From NCBI GenBank assembly GCA_946403295.1, contig CAMIZL010000002.1:62001-126000 (forward strand): DNA of 64,000 bases. Direction: 5' to 3'. Numbering within the stretch: position 1 is the first letter of the stretch; the number at the start of each line of letters is the position of its first letter. This DNA comes from an uncultured Clostridia bacterium (GTDB lineage: Bacteria; Bacillota; Clostridia; Lachnospirales; Lachnospiraceae). This document shows positions 44,987 through 54,546 of this stretch, in pieces. The translations under genes and the position numbers were made by a program. The notes beneath the pieces were generated by a model. That model saw only the letters and a program-made list of their open reading frames with translations, was not told the origin of the DNA and made no database searches.

Positions 44987-45511
44987 CTATTTCTTCGTAA
45001 GGAGCTTCTCCATGACCAAAGGATAAAGTTCCTCGCTTTTCTTTTGCCACGACGAACACATCCTTTGTGCCTTTTCCTTATCGGGAACGATCATACCGAT
45101 CTCAAAGATCCTTTCACCCGCCTCATCGATAAAAAGATTTACATTGTAGGTTCCGAGCGAGGTCTCGACATATGTGCTTCCCACATCCGATTCCTCACGG
45201 ATCTTCATGGCATTCTTTTTGATATATTCATCGGCATCATCCCTGATCTTTTGGGAAAGCTCCGACGAGAGAGCGTAAAACGACTCTTTGCCGGAATCGG
45301 AGAGACTGTAGAAAGTCCTGTTCCGTACAGTCTTGCTCCATACAAAACCGTCGTCTATGAGCTCGCCCATAAGCTGCTGGATCGTAAAATAATCCGTAAA
45401 ATCGTTCTCAAGCATGTAATTGGTGATCTGACTGTTTGAGATCGGTGCATCGACCCTGTTAAGGATATAAAGGATCGTCAGCTTGATCACCTTACCTGTT
45501 TCTGCGTTCAT
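44987..45511 (-). CDS. DUF4364 protein, winged-helix-like
   Basis: Cytoplasmic protein of 174 residues. The first 80 residues look like a winged helix (VIKLTILYILNRVDAPISNSQITNYMLENDFTDYFTIQQLMGELIDDGFVW), which suggests DNA binding in the PadR-like style. A mixed alpha-beta domain follows. The family is widespread in Clostridia without a settled role. It lies 49 bp after rho in the same direction. Confidence 0.85.
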   Translation of the reverse strand: MNAETGKVIKLTILYILNRVDAPISNSQITNYMLENDFTDYFTIQQLMGELIDDGFVWSKTVRNRTFYSLSDSGKESFYALSSELSQKIRDDADEYIKKNAMKIREESDVGSTYVETSLGTYNVNLFIDEAGERIFEIGMIVPDKEKAQRMCSSWQKKSEELYPLVMEKLLTKK

Positions 45512-45559
45512 AACGCCGCTCCTTGGAAGAAAATTTATGTACCCGGCTTTCGTTCCTTA

Positions 45560-47848
45560 TCACGGAACGATCCTCGTCTTTTTGATCATCTCGACGAATT
45601 CCTGATTGTTGCGCGTATGCGTAAAAATGTTTATGATCCTCTCCACAACTTCCTCCGTATGGGAAGAATTGAACGCTCTTCTGATTATGTTGCTTGCCTC
45701 AAGTTCCTGAGGAGTAAGAAGAAGGTCCTCTCGTCTTGTTCCCGATTTGGGAAGATCGATCGCAGGGAATACTCTTCTTTCGGAAAGGTTTCTGTCAAGA
45801 ACAAGTTCCATGTTACCGGTTCCTTTGAATTCCTCGAATACAACGTCATCCATACGGCTGCCGGTTTCTACAAGTGCCGTTGCGAGGACGGTCAGACTTC
45901 CGCCTTCACGCATGCATCTTGCCGCACCGAAGAACTTCTTGGGCATATGAAGAGCTGCCGGATCGAGACCGCCCGAAAGCGTCCTTCCGCTCGCCTGAAC
46001 CGTGAGGTTGTAGGCACGTGCGAGTCTTGTGATACTGTCGAGAAGGATGACAACGTCCTGCTTCTGCTCAACAAGTCTTCTCGCTCTCTCGATTACCATT
46101 TCGGATACTCTCTTGTGGTTCTCGGGTTGCTCGTCAAATGTGGAATAAATGACTTCAACATTATCGCCGCTGATCGACTCCTTCATGTCGGTTACTTCCT
46201 CGGGACGCTCATCGATAAGAAGGATTATAAGGTGGATCGAGGGATGGTTTCTGATCAGCGCCTTGGCGATCTGCTTTAAAAGTGTCGTCTTACCTGCCTT
46301 GGGCTGTGAAACGATCATTCCACGCTGTCCCTTGCCGATAGGAGAAAGAAGATCGACCATTCTCATAGCGGGTCCGCAACCGGGCGTCTCAAGATGGAAA
46401 CGCTGGTTCGGGAATATGGGCGTAAGGTCTTCAAACTTTTTACGTTTAACGATCTCTTCAAGAGGAAGTTTGTTGACCGTATTGATATATAAGAGCGCGC
46501 TGAATTTTTCGTTGGGCATACGTATCTTTGTATTACCCACGATATAGTCACCGGTCTTGAGTCCGTAACGCTTGATCTGCGCGGGTGAGACATAAACGTC
46601 TTCCGTACCGGGAAGGAAATTGTCACATCTTACAAACGCAAATCCCTCGGGCATTACTTCAAGGATGCCTTCCTTTGTCTCGCCCGAATCCTGAGGCGAG
46701 CCTGCAAGAGCATAATTCTGTGCGATATATGCCGCAAGTGTCTCGGCATGACCGGCTCCTTCGGGAGCAAAAGGCGCACGATCCGACTGATACTGCGGAG
46801 CGTTTGCGGGCTTTTCCTGTGCAGGACGTGCCTGAACCTGTCTTTGATCGGCTACGGGACGAGCCTCCGCAGGTCTGACTCCCATCGCACGACCATCAGC
46901 CGCGGGTCTCACACCCATAGGGCGGCCGTCCGTGCCCGGTCTGACACCCATGGGGCGGCCGGCCGGTCTGTCTCCCGCAGGACGTCCCACGGGAACCTGT
47001 CTTTGATCTGGCAAAGGGCGAACACCCGTTGCAGGCCTCCTGACAGGCGCATTACCGCGGATCCCCGCTTGTCCCGGAGTCACGGTCTCTCTTGTTGTGG
47101 TCTGTGAATCATATGAGCGGACGGGCACTTCTCTTTCGGTCCTAACCGCAGGTGCCTTCTCCGATGCGTTTTCGACTTTCTCTGCTGCCGTCTTTACGGT
47201 ATCTGCCACAGCATTATTATCGGCAGTTGTTTCGGGCTTCCCTGCCGCTGCTTTTCTTGTCCTCGAAGCGGTCGTCTTTTCGGTCTTCGCTATAGGCTCT
47301 TCGGCCTTTTCTGCCTTTGCGGTCTTCTTCGTTACAGTCTCTTCGGTCTTTTCTGCCTTTGCGGTCTTCTTCGTTACAGCCTCTTCGGTCTTTTCTGCCT
47401 TTGCGGTCTTCTTCATTGCAGCCTCTTCGACCTTCTCTGCCTTTGCGGTCTTCTTCGTTGCAGCCTTTTCAGGCTTCTCTGCCGCTGCCTTCTTTGTTCT
47501 TGACGCGGTTGCCTTTTCGGGCTTCTCCTCTGCAGACTTTTCTGCCTTTGCCGCCTTCCCGGGTGCAGCTTTCTCTGCCTTATCCCCGGGCTCTTTTTCA
47601 GCCTTTGCCGCTTTTACCTTCCCCGTTTTTGAAGCGGCTTCTTTTTCGTTGTCGGCACTCTTAGCGGCCGCTTTTTTTCCCGTAGCACTCTTAGAGGCCG
47701 TCTCTTTCTTTGCTCCGCCGGCCTTTTTCTTTGCGTTTTCTTCAAGAACGGCGATCAACTCGTCTTTCTTTAATCCCGTTACCCCTTTGATGTTCTCTTC
47801 CTTAGCCAATGCTTTCAGCTCTGCAAGTGTAAGAAGGTTAAAATCCAT
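45560..47848 (-). CDS. rho: Transcription termination factor Rho with long inserted linker
   Basis: RNA-dependent helicase that ends transcription; 762 residues from ATG 47848 (GGAGG upstream; the frame extends 16 codons more). Residues 1-40 are the SAP-like Rho_N domain ([27 protein letters not shown]). Then come about 330 residues of low complexity: Lys/Ala/Glu repeats ([11 protein letters not shown]) and an Arg/Gly/Pro part ([15 protein letters not shown]). The RNA-binding domain follows ([13 protein letters not shown]), then the ATPase with [15 protein letters not shown] and [16 protein letters not shown]. Typical Rho has about 420 residues. Confidence 0.96.
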   Translation of the reverse strand: MDFNLLTLAELKALAKEENIKGVTGLKKDELIAVLEENAKKKAGGAKKETASKSATGKKAAAKSADNEKEAASKTGKVKAAKAEKEPGDKAEKAAPGKAAKAEKSAEEKPEKATASRTKKAAAEKPEKAATKKTAKAEKVEEAAMKKTAKAEKTEEAVTKKTAKAEKTEETVTKKTAKAEKAEEPIAKTEKTTASRTRKAAAGKPETTADNNAVADTVKTAAEKVENASEKAPAVRTEREVPVRSYDSQTTTRETVTPGQAGIRGNAPVRRPATGVRPLPDQRQVPVGRPAGDRPAGRPMGVRPGTDGRPMGVRPAADGRAMGVRPAEARPVADQRQVQARPAQEKPANAPQYQSDRAPFAPEGAGHAETLAAYIAQNYALAGSPQDSGETKEGILEVMPEGFAFVRCDNFLPGTEDVYVSPAQIKRYGLKTGDYIVGNTKIRMPNEKFSALLYINTVNKLPLEEIVKRKKFEDLTPIFPNQRFHLETPGCGPAMRMVDLLSPIGKGQRGMIVSQPKAGKTTLLKQIAKALIRNHPSIHLIILLIDERPEEVTDMKESISGDNVEVIYSTFDEQPENHKRVSEMVIERARRLVEQKQDVVILLDSITRLARAYNLTVQASGRTLSGGLDPAALHMPKKFFGAARCMREGGSLTVLATALVETGSRMDDVVFEEFKGTGNMELVLDRNLSERRVFPAIDLPKSGTRREDLLLTPQELEASNIIRRAFNSSHTEEVVERIINIFTHTRNNQEFVEMIKKTRIVP

Positions 47849-47864
47849 GTACCGTCCTCCTTTA

Positions 47865-48488
47865 TTATATAGTTTTGTCAGGCAACTTTGAGTCAATCAA
47901 TTGCCAAAGCTCTTCACGTCCTGCACGTGTTTTCGATGAAAAGGGGATAATCCCGGATTTAGATTTGATGCCAAGAGTTTTAGAAATTAGATTGAGCTGC
48001 TTTGTCGCTTCGTTTCTCGATAGCTTATCGAGCTTCGTAGCCACAACTATCACTTCAAGGCCGCTCTTTTTGAACCATTCGTACATTGATCTGTCACCCG
48101 CCCCCGGCTCATGTCTGATGTCAATGAGCAGGAATGCAAGTTTTAAGACCTTTGATCCCGAAAGATACTTTTGTGTCATCTTCGACCACTTTTCACGAAG
48201 CGTCTGTGACACCTTGGCATACCCGTAACCGGGGAGATCGACAAAATAAAGCGATTTATCGATCAGATAATAATTAATGGTCTGTGTCTTGCCCGGAGTT
48301 TGCGACGTCCTTGCTAGGGACTTTCTCTCGAGCATGCAATTAATCAGCGAGGATTTTCCCACGTTTGACTTTCCGGCAAAGGCAAATTCGGGGAGCACAT
48401 TTGCCGGAAGTCTGCTGGTGATCCCGCAGACCGTTTCAAGCTCTGCGGATTTAACGATCCTCTTGTCTTTTTCTTCGGAACCGTTCAT
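47865..48488 (-). CDS. engB: Ribosome-assembly GTPase EngB/YsxC
   Basis: Small GTPase needed for large-subunit assembly; 207 residues from ATG 48488. G1 is GKSNVGKSSL, G2 and G3 are seen in SQTPGKTQTINYY and VDLPGYG, and G4 is TKLDKL. A GTG at 48503 would add five residues and overlap the clpX stop. It sits between clpX and rho, a placement common in Firmicutes. Confidence 0.95.
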   Translation of the reverse strand: MNGSEEKDKRIVKSAELETVCGITSRLPANVLPEFAFAGKSNVGKSSLINCMLERKSLARTSQTPGKTQTINYYLIDKSLYFVDLPGYGYAKVSQTLREKWSKMTQKYLSGSKVLKLAFLLIDIRHEPGAGDRSMYEWFKKSGLEVIVVATKLDKLSRNEATKQLNLISKTLGIKSKSGIIPFSSKTRAGREELWQLIDSKLPDKTI

Positions 48489-48489
48489 G

Positions 48490-49797
48490 TCAGGCACTCT
48501 CACCCGACCCTTTCTTTCTCGCTTTGTTACGTGCGAGCGGTTTCCTTGTCTTGCCTTCGGGCAGGTATTCCACGTCGGGTCCTCCCTCTCCGGCTGCTGC
48601 TTTTTCCGTCACGATGCATTTTGCAACGTGAAGATCTGAAGGGATGTCATACATGATATCGGTCATGATGGATTCGCATATCGAGCGAAGTCCTCTGGCT
48701 CCCGTCTTTCGTTCAAACGAACGCTGCGCTATCTTTCTGACCGCTTCGTCCGTAAATTCGAGTTCCACACCGTCGATATCAAACAACCTCTTGTATTGCT
48801 TGGTGATGGCATTTCTCGGTTTAACGAGGATGTCAACAAGTGCTTCCTCATCAAGCATATCGAGTGCCACCGAAATGGGTGTTCTGCCGATAAACTCGGG
48901 TATGAGTCCGAATTTGATAAGGTCTTCAGGGAGGATCTGTCTGAAGAGATCTCCGATCCGAAGGTCAGCCGTATCGCTGATATCGGCGTTAAAGCCCATC
49001 GATTTCTTTCCGATACGTGCTCCTATGATCTTATCAAGTCCGTCAAAAGCACCGCCACAAATGAAAAGTATGTTTGTCGTATCGATCTGGATGAATTCCT
49101 GGTGGGGATGTTTTCTTCCGCCTTGAGGGGGAACGGATGCAACGGTTCCCTCAAGTATCTTGAGGAGCGCCTGCTGAACACCTTCACCGGATACATCACG
49201 TGTGATCGAAACATTTTCCGATTTACGCGCGATCTTATCGATCTCATCAATGTATATGATGCCGTATTGTGCACGTTCAACATCATAGCTTGCGGCCTGG
49301 ATGAGTTTTAAGAGGATGTTCTCCACGTCTTCACCCACGTAACCCGCTTCCGTAAGGGTTGTGGCATCGGCGATCGCAAAAGGAACGTTAAGTATCTTTG
49401 CGAGTGTCTGGGCCACATATGTTTTTCCCGAACCGGTAGGTCCGAGCATCAGGATATTACTTTTTTGAAGTTCAACATCATTGCCACCGTACATTACTCT
49501 CTTGTAATGGTTATAAACCGCTACGGAGAGGATCTTCTTGGCATCTTCCTGACCGATGACATATTCATCAAGGAATGCCTTGATCTCAGCAGGCTTTAAA
49601 AGATTTATGTTCTTCGCGGAACTGCTCTCGCCCGGATAAAGGGGCTCAAGCTCTTCGTCAAGTATATCGGAGCACAGCTCGACGCACTCGTTGCAGATAT
49701 AAACATCATTGGGTCCGGCAATGAGTTTTCTTACCTGTCCCTGTGTTTTTCCGCAAAAACTGCATCTGAGCATGCTCTTTCCGGTGCCTTTTGTCAT
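48490..49797 (-). CDS. clpX: ATP-dependent protease ATPase subunit ClpX
   Basis: AAA+ unfoldase that delivers substrates to ClpP; 435 residues. The N-terminal zinc-binding domain has CSFC and CNEC with a nearby Cys (residues 12-40). Walker A is [16 protein letters not shown] near 116, the pore loop GYVGEDVE follows, and Walker B is [10 protein letters not shown]. The C-terminus is extended and basic ([18 protein letters not shown]). It follows clpP by 16 bp. Confidence 0.97.
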   Translation of the reverse strand: MTKGTGKSMLRCSFCGKTQGQVRKLIAGPNDVYICNECVELCSDILDEELEPLYPGESSSAKNINLLKPAEIKAFLDEYVIGQEDAKKILSVAVYNHYKRVMYGGNDVELQKSNILMLGPTGSGKTYVAQTLAKILNVPFAIADATTLTEAGYVGEDVENILLKLIQAASYDVERAQYGIIYIDEIDKIARKSENVSITRDVSGEGVQQALLKILEGTVASVPPQGGRKHPHQEFIQIDTTNILFICGGAFDGLDKIIGARIGKKSMGFNADISDTADLRIGDLFRQILPEDLIKFGLIPEFIGRTPISVALDMLDEEALVDILVKPRNAITKQYKRLFDIDGVELEFTDEAVRKIAQRSFERKTGARGLRSICESIMTDIMYDIPSDLHVAKCIVTEKAAAGEGGPDVEYLPEGKTRKPLARNKARKKGSGESA

Positions 49798-49813
49798 TCC
49801 ATAACCTTTCCGA

Positions 49814-50395
49814 TCAACGATGTTCGATCACCTTGTCAATAATACCGTATTCAAGCGCTTCCTGAGCAGACATATAATTATCTCTGTCAGTATCCTTCTC
49901 AACCTGCTCGATCGGCTTTCCTGTGTTTGCGGCGAGCATCTCATTGAGCTTTTTCTTTGTCTTTAAGATATTCTCGGCAACGATCTGGATCTCGGTAGCC
50001 TGTCCGCGTGCGCCGCCCGAGGGCTGATGGATCATGATCTCCGCATTCGGAAGAGCCATTCTCTTGCCTTTTGCTCCGCCCGCAAGGAGGAATGCTCCCA
50101 TACTTGCGGCGAGTCCGACACAGATCGTCGAAACATCACATTTGATATATTGCATTGTATCATAAATCGCCATGCCTGCGGTAACGGATCCGCCGGGGCT
50201 GTTGATATAAAAGCTTATGTCTTTCTTGGGGTCTTCCGACTCAAGGAAGAGGAGCTGTGCAACTATAAGACTTGCCGTAACATCATTTACCTCGTCCGAG
50301 AGGAATACGATCCTGTCTTTTAAGAGGCGTGAATATATGTCATACGATCTCTCGCCGTGACTGGTTTGTTCAATGACATAGGGTACCAGACTCAT
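49814..50395 (-). CDS. clpP: ATP-dependent Clp protease proteolytic subunit
   Basis: Serine protease barrel; 193 residues, usual length. The triad is in place: Ser in [14 protein letters not shown] (about residue 98), His in MIHQPSGG (about 123) and Asp in [10 protein letters not shown] (about 172). AAAGGAG precedes the ATG. It works with ClpX from the next gene and with ClpC from 27203-29647. Confidence 0.97.
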   Translation of the reverse strand: MSLVPYVIEQTSHGERSYDIYSRLLKDRIVFLSDEVNDVTASLIVAQLLFLESEDPKKDISFYINSPGGSVTAGMAIYDTMQYIKCDVSTICVGLAASMGAFLLAGGAKGKRMALPNAEIMIHQPSGGARGQATEIQIVAENILKTKKKLNEMLAANTGKPIEQVEKDTDRDNYMSAQEALEYGIIDKVIEHR

Positions 50396-50415
50396 GCTGT
50401 GATCTCCTTTCGTAT

Positions 50416-51876
50416 TTAGTCCTCTTTTGCCTTCTTTGCAGCCGTCTTTTTAGGTGCTGCCTTTGTGGTCTTTGTCTCCTTGGCTTCCTTTGTTTCCTTG
50501 GCTGCCTTGGCAGGCTTTGTTTCCTTGGCATCATCAGTCTCTTTAGTCTCTTTGGCAGCCTTTGTTGTCTTGGTTGCCTTCTTTGTTTCTTTCTTTTCCT
50601 TAGCCGCATCACGTACAAGGTCGACTGCCTTCTTGCAAGCGATGTCTGCCTTCATGTTGTCGAGCTCTTTGCCCTGAACGATCTCCTTGATCTTGTCCTT
50701 CTCCATGCTGTATCTTGCAGCCATGTCGTCGAATTCCTTCTCAACCTCTTCATCGGTAGCAGCAAGGTTCTCAGCCTTGGCAATAGCTTCAAGGACAAGT
50801 CTTGTCTTGATGCTCTTTACAGCGCGGGGTTCCATTTCCTCAAGGAATTTGTCGGCTGTCATGCCGGTAAATTTGAAGTACTGCTCAATGGAAAGACCCT
50901 GATATTGAAGTCTCTGGGCATAATCCTCAGCCATCTGCATCTTCTGCTCGTCGATCATGGCCTTGGGGATCTCCATGGTGCTGTTTTCAATGATCTTGTC
51001 AAGAACTGCATCCTCTTTGATGCGGTCGATCTCGTCCTTCTTCTTTGCTTCAAGATTTTTCTTTACGTCGGCCTTATATTCGTCAAGCGTGTCGAAATCG
51101 GAAACATCCGCAGCAAAGTCATCATCAAGAGCGGGAAGTTCCTTGACGGAAATACCCTTAACGGCAACCTTAAATGTTGCATTCTTTCCCTTGAGTTCTT
51201 CCGCATGATATTCATCGGGGAATTTAACATTAACTTCAACATTGTCACCGATGTTCTTGCCGATAAGCTGCTCTTCGAAAGTATCGATGAACGTATGGGA
51301 ACCGATGGTAAGATCGGCATCCTCTGCCTTACCGCCTTCAAATGCCTTGCCGTCGACAAAACCTTCATAATCGATCTTAACGATATCACCGTTTGCAACA
51401 GCTCTGTCATCAACGGTTATGGTACGCGAATTACGCTCACGCTCCTTGTCGAGCTCTGCGATAACCTCGTCATCGGTCACTTCAACCTTGGACACTTCAA
51501 CTTCAACGCCCTTGTATTCACCAAGCTCAACCTCGGGCTTTGTGGCAACAACGGCCGTGAAGATAAAGGGCTTTCCTTTCTCTGCCTGCTCAACGTCAAC
51601 GTCGGGTCTTGCAACTATATCAAGTCCGCACTCCTGCGCTGCCTTGGCATATGCATCGGGAATAACGATATTTGCGGCATCCTCATAGAAAACCGAAGGG
51701 CCGTACATCTTCTCGATGAGTGCTCTGGGAGCTTTTCCTTTACGGAATCCCTGTATCTGTATCTTGTTTTTATTCTTTTGATAAGCCTGTTCGCAAGCCT
51801 TTTCGAACTCCTGCGCATCTACCTCAATGGTAATCTTCCAACTGTTCTTACCAAGTTCTTCTGTTTTGTAACTCAT
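50416..51876 (-). CDS. tig: Trigger factor with Lys/Thr/Ala-rich C-terminal tail
   Basis: Ribosome-bound chaperone and prolyl isomerase; 486 residues. The N-terminal ribosome-binding domain has [17 protein letters not shown] (about residues 43-59). The FKBP-like domain lies at about 150-240 and the helical chaperone domain to about 420. The last 60 residues are a repetitive tail ([19 protein letters not shown]) that normal trigger factors lack. First gene of the tig-clpP-clpX unit, with a consensus promoter upstream. Confidence 0.96.
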   Translation of the reverse strand: MSYKTEELGKNSWKITIEVDAQEFEKACEQAYQKNKNKIQIQGFRKGKAPRALIEKMYGPSVFYEDAANIVIPDAYAKAAQECGLDIVARPDVDVEQAEKGKPFIFTAVVATKPEVELGEYKGVEVEVSKVEVTDDEVIAELDKERERNSRTITVDDRAVANGDIVKIDYEGFVDGKAFEGGKAEDADLTIGSHTFIDTFEEQLIGKNIGDNVEVNVKFPDEYHAEELKGKNATFKVAVKGISVKELPALDDDFAADVSDFDTLDEYKADVKKNLEAKKKDEIDRIKEDAVLDKIIENSTMEIPKAMIDEQKMQMAEDYAQRLQYQGLSIEQYFKFTGMTADKFLEEMEPRAVKSIKTRLVLEAIAKAENLAATDEEVEKEFDDMAARYSMEKDKIKEIVQGKELDNMKADIACKKAVDLVRDAAKEKKETKKATKTTKAAKETKETDDAKETKPAKAAKETKEAKETKTTKAAPKKTAAKKAKED

Positions 51877-51937
51877 TGTTTCTTTTTTCCTTCCTCTTCA
51901 AAATCTAACGGGCGCATAGAGTCCCATAATCCAATTG

Positions 51938-51966
51938 ATTGTAGCACGTTTAAATCGTTTGTGCAA
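51938..51966 (-). promoter_or_regulatory. Sigma-A-like promoter for tig-clpP-clpX
   Basis: On the minus strand TTGCAC (51966-51961), a 17-base spacer and TACAAT (51943-51938), about 60 bases before the tig ATG. The lanthipeptide cluster ends about 90 bases upstream, so this promoter isolates the core operon. Confidence 0.7.
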
Positions 51967-52052
51967 TACCGTAGTTACATTCCGCATTCGGCGGTCTGCG
52001 TGTCAGTATGATCCGGCCGGTGTGATGAGGAAGGTACTGTCAGATGAGGTGA

Positions 52053-52790
52053 TCATTTTTTGATTTTATACTTTATGAAATTACCAATACAGATCGCGCA
52101 GTAAATAACAGCAACAGCCACGATGTTTCTTGCCAAAAACGCAGCGATTTCACCGTTTTGAACAGTTTTCATCAACATGGTCATTTCTGTTTGCAGCGTG
52201 TATTTAATGAGCTTCCCGGCAAAGTCGAAGTATGATCCGACAACGGAAAGAATAAGATTGATCAGACTTACAAATATTATAAAAAACAGCGAAACGATCA
52301 AATAGCTCTTCGAAAGAACCGACAGTAAATTGATCATTGCCAAAGCACGTAGTATTATGATCGCAAAGAGCAGAAAAAAGACAACCAAATTCCCAAAAAA
52401 CACATTTTGATCTTCCTCTCCCGCGGGAAGAATGCAATATGTGATCACAAGGATCCCCGCTGCCACAGCATACGAGATCATGGTGACGGCATACTGGAAA
52501 ACAGCTTTCGCCAATATCAATCTGTTTCTGTTCCCGATCATGATGATCTGATTTTTGATCGTAGCAAACCTGTATTCATCAATGAACACAAAACTAAACA
52601 AAAGCGGGATGACCAGGAGCAGTTCCGTTTTTTCCGGGATCTCAACCCGAATAAACATGTCCTTCGTCGTATCTGTCATCAGTTTAAGATACAACGCATA
52701 CACGACACATACCGAAGCTATAAACAGATTTATCCAATGATATGTCTTGCTGACACGAAATTTATACATTTCTCCCCGGATAATACTCAT
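52053..52790 (-). CDS. lanG: Lantibiotic immunity ABC transporter permease (LanG-like)
   Basis: ABC-2 type membrane protein of 245 residues with about six hydrophobic segments (YHWINLFIASVCVVYALYL, TELLLVIPLLFSFVFIDEYRFATIKNQI). The start MSIIRGEMYKFRVSKTYHWI is like that of the neighbouring permease, so they are paralogues. It should form the LanFEG complex that removes lantibiotic from the cell's own membrane. GAGGAGCGG precedes the ATG. Last gene of the cluster; no clear terminator follows. Confidence 0.85.
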   Translation of the reverse strand: MSIIRGEMYKFRVSKTYHWINLFIASVCVVYALYLKLMTDTTKDMFIRVEIPEKTELLLVIPLLFSFVFIDEYRFATIKNQIIMIGNRNRLILAKAVFQYAVTMISYAVAAGILVITYCILPAGEEDQNVFFGNLVVFFLLFAIIILRALAMINLLSVLSKSYLIVSLFFIIFVSLINLILSVVGSYFDFAGKLIKYTLQTEMTMLMKTVQNGEIAAFLARNIVAVAVIYCAICIGNFIKYKIKK

Positions 52791-52805
52791 TTCCGCTCCT
52801 CACAA

Positions 52806-53552
52806 TCATACCAGATTCAACTTCTCATATCTTTTTGCTCCGATCTTCACAAGCAAAAGGGTATATACGATCCCGCACGATACAACTTCCAGTCCGCTTA
52901 ATACCGTCAACGGCATATTTGACAGATTTGACACTGCTACAGGTAAGATCAAAACGGCCAAGACCGGGTTATCAACCGTACCCCCGGACAAAACAATCAG
53001 CCCCACCACCTGCATATATCCATAGTAATATATCAGGAAGGTGAACAACTCGTTTCCCGTATAAGAAAAGATGACATCTATAACAAGGATCGAAACAGCA
53101 AAAAGCGGGATCGCCAACACCATTTTAAGGATAAAGCGCATAAGCATGAGGCTTGTATAGGCTTCTGTGCAGGGCACGGACAAGATGCAGAGGATCAGTA
53201 ACGTGTACAGTATCACAGCCATTATTATTGCCGTGATGACTTGAGCAATGTATTTACAAATAAAAATCTGCTTCACACTCAGAAGGGACATGTACAGATT
53301 CTTATGTGTATGGTTCTTATAGTCGTCCGAAAATACGGGTAAGAAAACCAGTAATACAACCATAACGGCCAGCACAAAGAAACCATCAAATGATAATATC
53401 CATTCCCTGTTGATCTTGCCGGAAGACCCCAAAGAAAGTCTTCGAACGACAAAGGATGCACCGATGATACACATCGCCATAACAAGGGTTGCAACATACA
53501 GATATTTTCTGTGAAACGATTTATACATCTCACCTTTGATATGTCTCAGCAT
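52806..53552 (-). CDS. lanE: Lantibiotic immunity ABC transporter permease (LanE-like)
   Basis: ABC-2 type membrane protein of 248 residues with about six segments (YLYVATLVMAMCIIGASFVV, GFFVLAVMVVLLVFLPVFSDDYKNHTHKNLY). I start at ATG 53552 (MLRHIKGEMYKSFHRKY), with GGGGGAG just before; the frame extends 11 codons further to 53585. It overlaps the end of lanF by 23 bases and lies 15 bp before lanG, so all three are made together. Confidence 0.86.
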   Translation of the reverse strand: MLRHIKGEMYKSFHRKYLYVATLVMAMCIIGASFVVRRLSLGSSGKINREWILSFDGFFVLAVMVVLLVFLPVFSDDYKNHTHKNLYMSLLSVKQIFICKYIAQVITAIIMAVILYTLLILCILSVPCTEAYTSLMLMRFILKMVLAIPLFAVSILVIDVIFSYTGNELFTFLIYYYGYMQVVGLIVLSGGTVDNPVLAVLILPVAVSNLSNMPLTVLSGLEVVSCGIVYTLLLVKIGAKRYEKLNLV

Positions 53553-54498
53553 CTTCTTCTCCCCCATGATCATTTTCGTTTTCATGTCCGATCAGATTCA
53601 GATAATAGTCTTCAAGGCGATCACATACATTGGATACGGAATAAATATCGATGTCGTTGTTTGTCAACGTTCGTGTGATAATATTTGCCTCCTGACTGCA
53701 GTTATAGATCCTTAACTCGCCGTTTACAGACTCGCGCACATCATCACAAAACAGTTTTTCTTTAAGGACCCGCTTCGCATCCTCAACATTTTTTACCGTT
53801 ATTGACAGGCAGCTTTGACTCTTCTTTGCTATGTCTGCTGCAGTTATTTCCTCCATTAACACTCCCCGGTGAAGAAAACCGTACTTAGTGGCAAGTTGTG
53901 AAAGCTCGCTCAGTATATGACTTGAAATAAGTATAGTTGTGCCATATTCCTTGTTATATCTGATAAGGACATCCCTGATTTCCTTTATTCCCACAGGGTC
54001 GAGTCCGTTGATCGGCTCATCCAGGATGAGCAGCTCCGGTTTCCCCATTAATGCAAGCGCAATTCCCAGTCGCTGTTTCATTCCAAGTGAGAAAGATTTG
54101 TACTTTTTTTCTCCGACTCTGCTCAGTCCCACAATTCCAAGCAGTTCATCAATTTTGCATTCGGATTTCGAGAGACCTTTCAATATCCGGTAGTATTCCA
54201 GATTCTGAGTTGCTGACATATAGGGGTAAAAGGCCGGTGTTTCAATTAGTGCGCCCAGTTTCGAAAAGAGCTTTCTGTTATCGGCCACACTTTTACTGTC
54301 AAATAAAAATGCCTCCCCGTCGGTAATACTCTCCAGCAGCAAAACCAGCTTCATCAATGTGGTTTTTCCGGCCCCGTTTTTCCCCACAAGACCGTAAATC
54401 TCGCCCTTGTTTACAGTAAGATTTACCTTATGTAAAACCTCATTCCTGCCATATTTTTTACAAAGATCGCAAGTATACAGTACTTTTTCCACAACCAT
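53530..54498 (-). CDS. lanF: Lantibiotic immunity ABC transporter ATP-binding protein (LanF-like)
   Basis: ATPase of 322 residues resembling BcrA/LanF. Walker A is GKNGAGKTTLMKL (about 38-50), the signature FSLGMKQRLGIALAL and Walker B LLILDEPINGLDP follow, then SSHILSELSQLATKYG. The C-terminal 100 residues are a small extra domain. It should energise the two permeases encoded next and protect the producer. It follows lanT1 by 48 bp. Confidence 0.92.
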   Translation of the reverse strand: MVVEKVLYTCDLCKKYGRNEVLHKVNLTVNKGEIYGLVGKNGAGKTTLMKLVLLLESITDGEAFLFDSKSVADNRKLFSKLGALIETPAFYPYMSATQNLEYYRILKGLSKSECKIDELLGIVGLSRVGEKKYKSFSLGMKQRLGIALALMGKPELLILDEPINGLDPVGIKEIRDVLIRYNKEYGTTILISSHILSELSQLATKYGFLHRGVLMEEITAADIAKKSQSCLSITVKNVEDAKRVLKEKLFCDDVRESVNGELRIYNCSQEANIITRTLTNNDIDIYSVSNVCDRLEDYYLNLIGHENENDHGGEEDAETYQR

Positions 54499-54546
54499 TC
54501 CCCTCTTTCTTGTTTCCCAAATCCCTCAGTTACGTCCAATTAATGA

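Noticed and set aside
47097-47891. Plus-strand frame of 264 codons
   Set aside because: It is the reverse of the Lys/Ala/Glu repeats in Rho.
51877-52052. Integration site at the border of the lanthipeptide cluster
   Set aside because: No integrase, tRNA end or matching direct repeats were found; the other border is outside the window.
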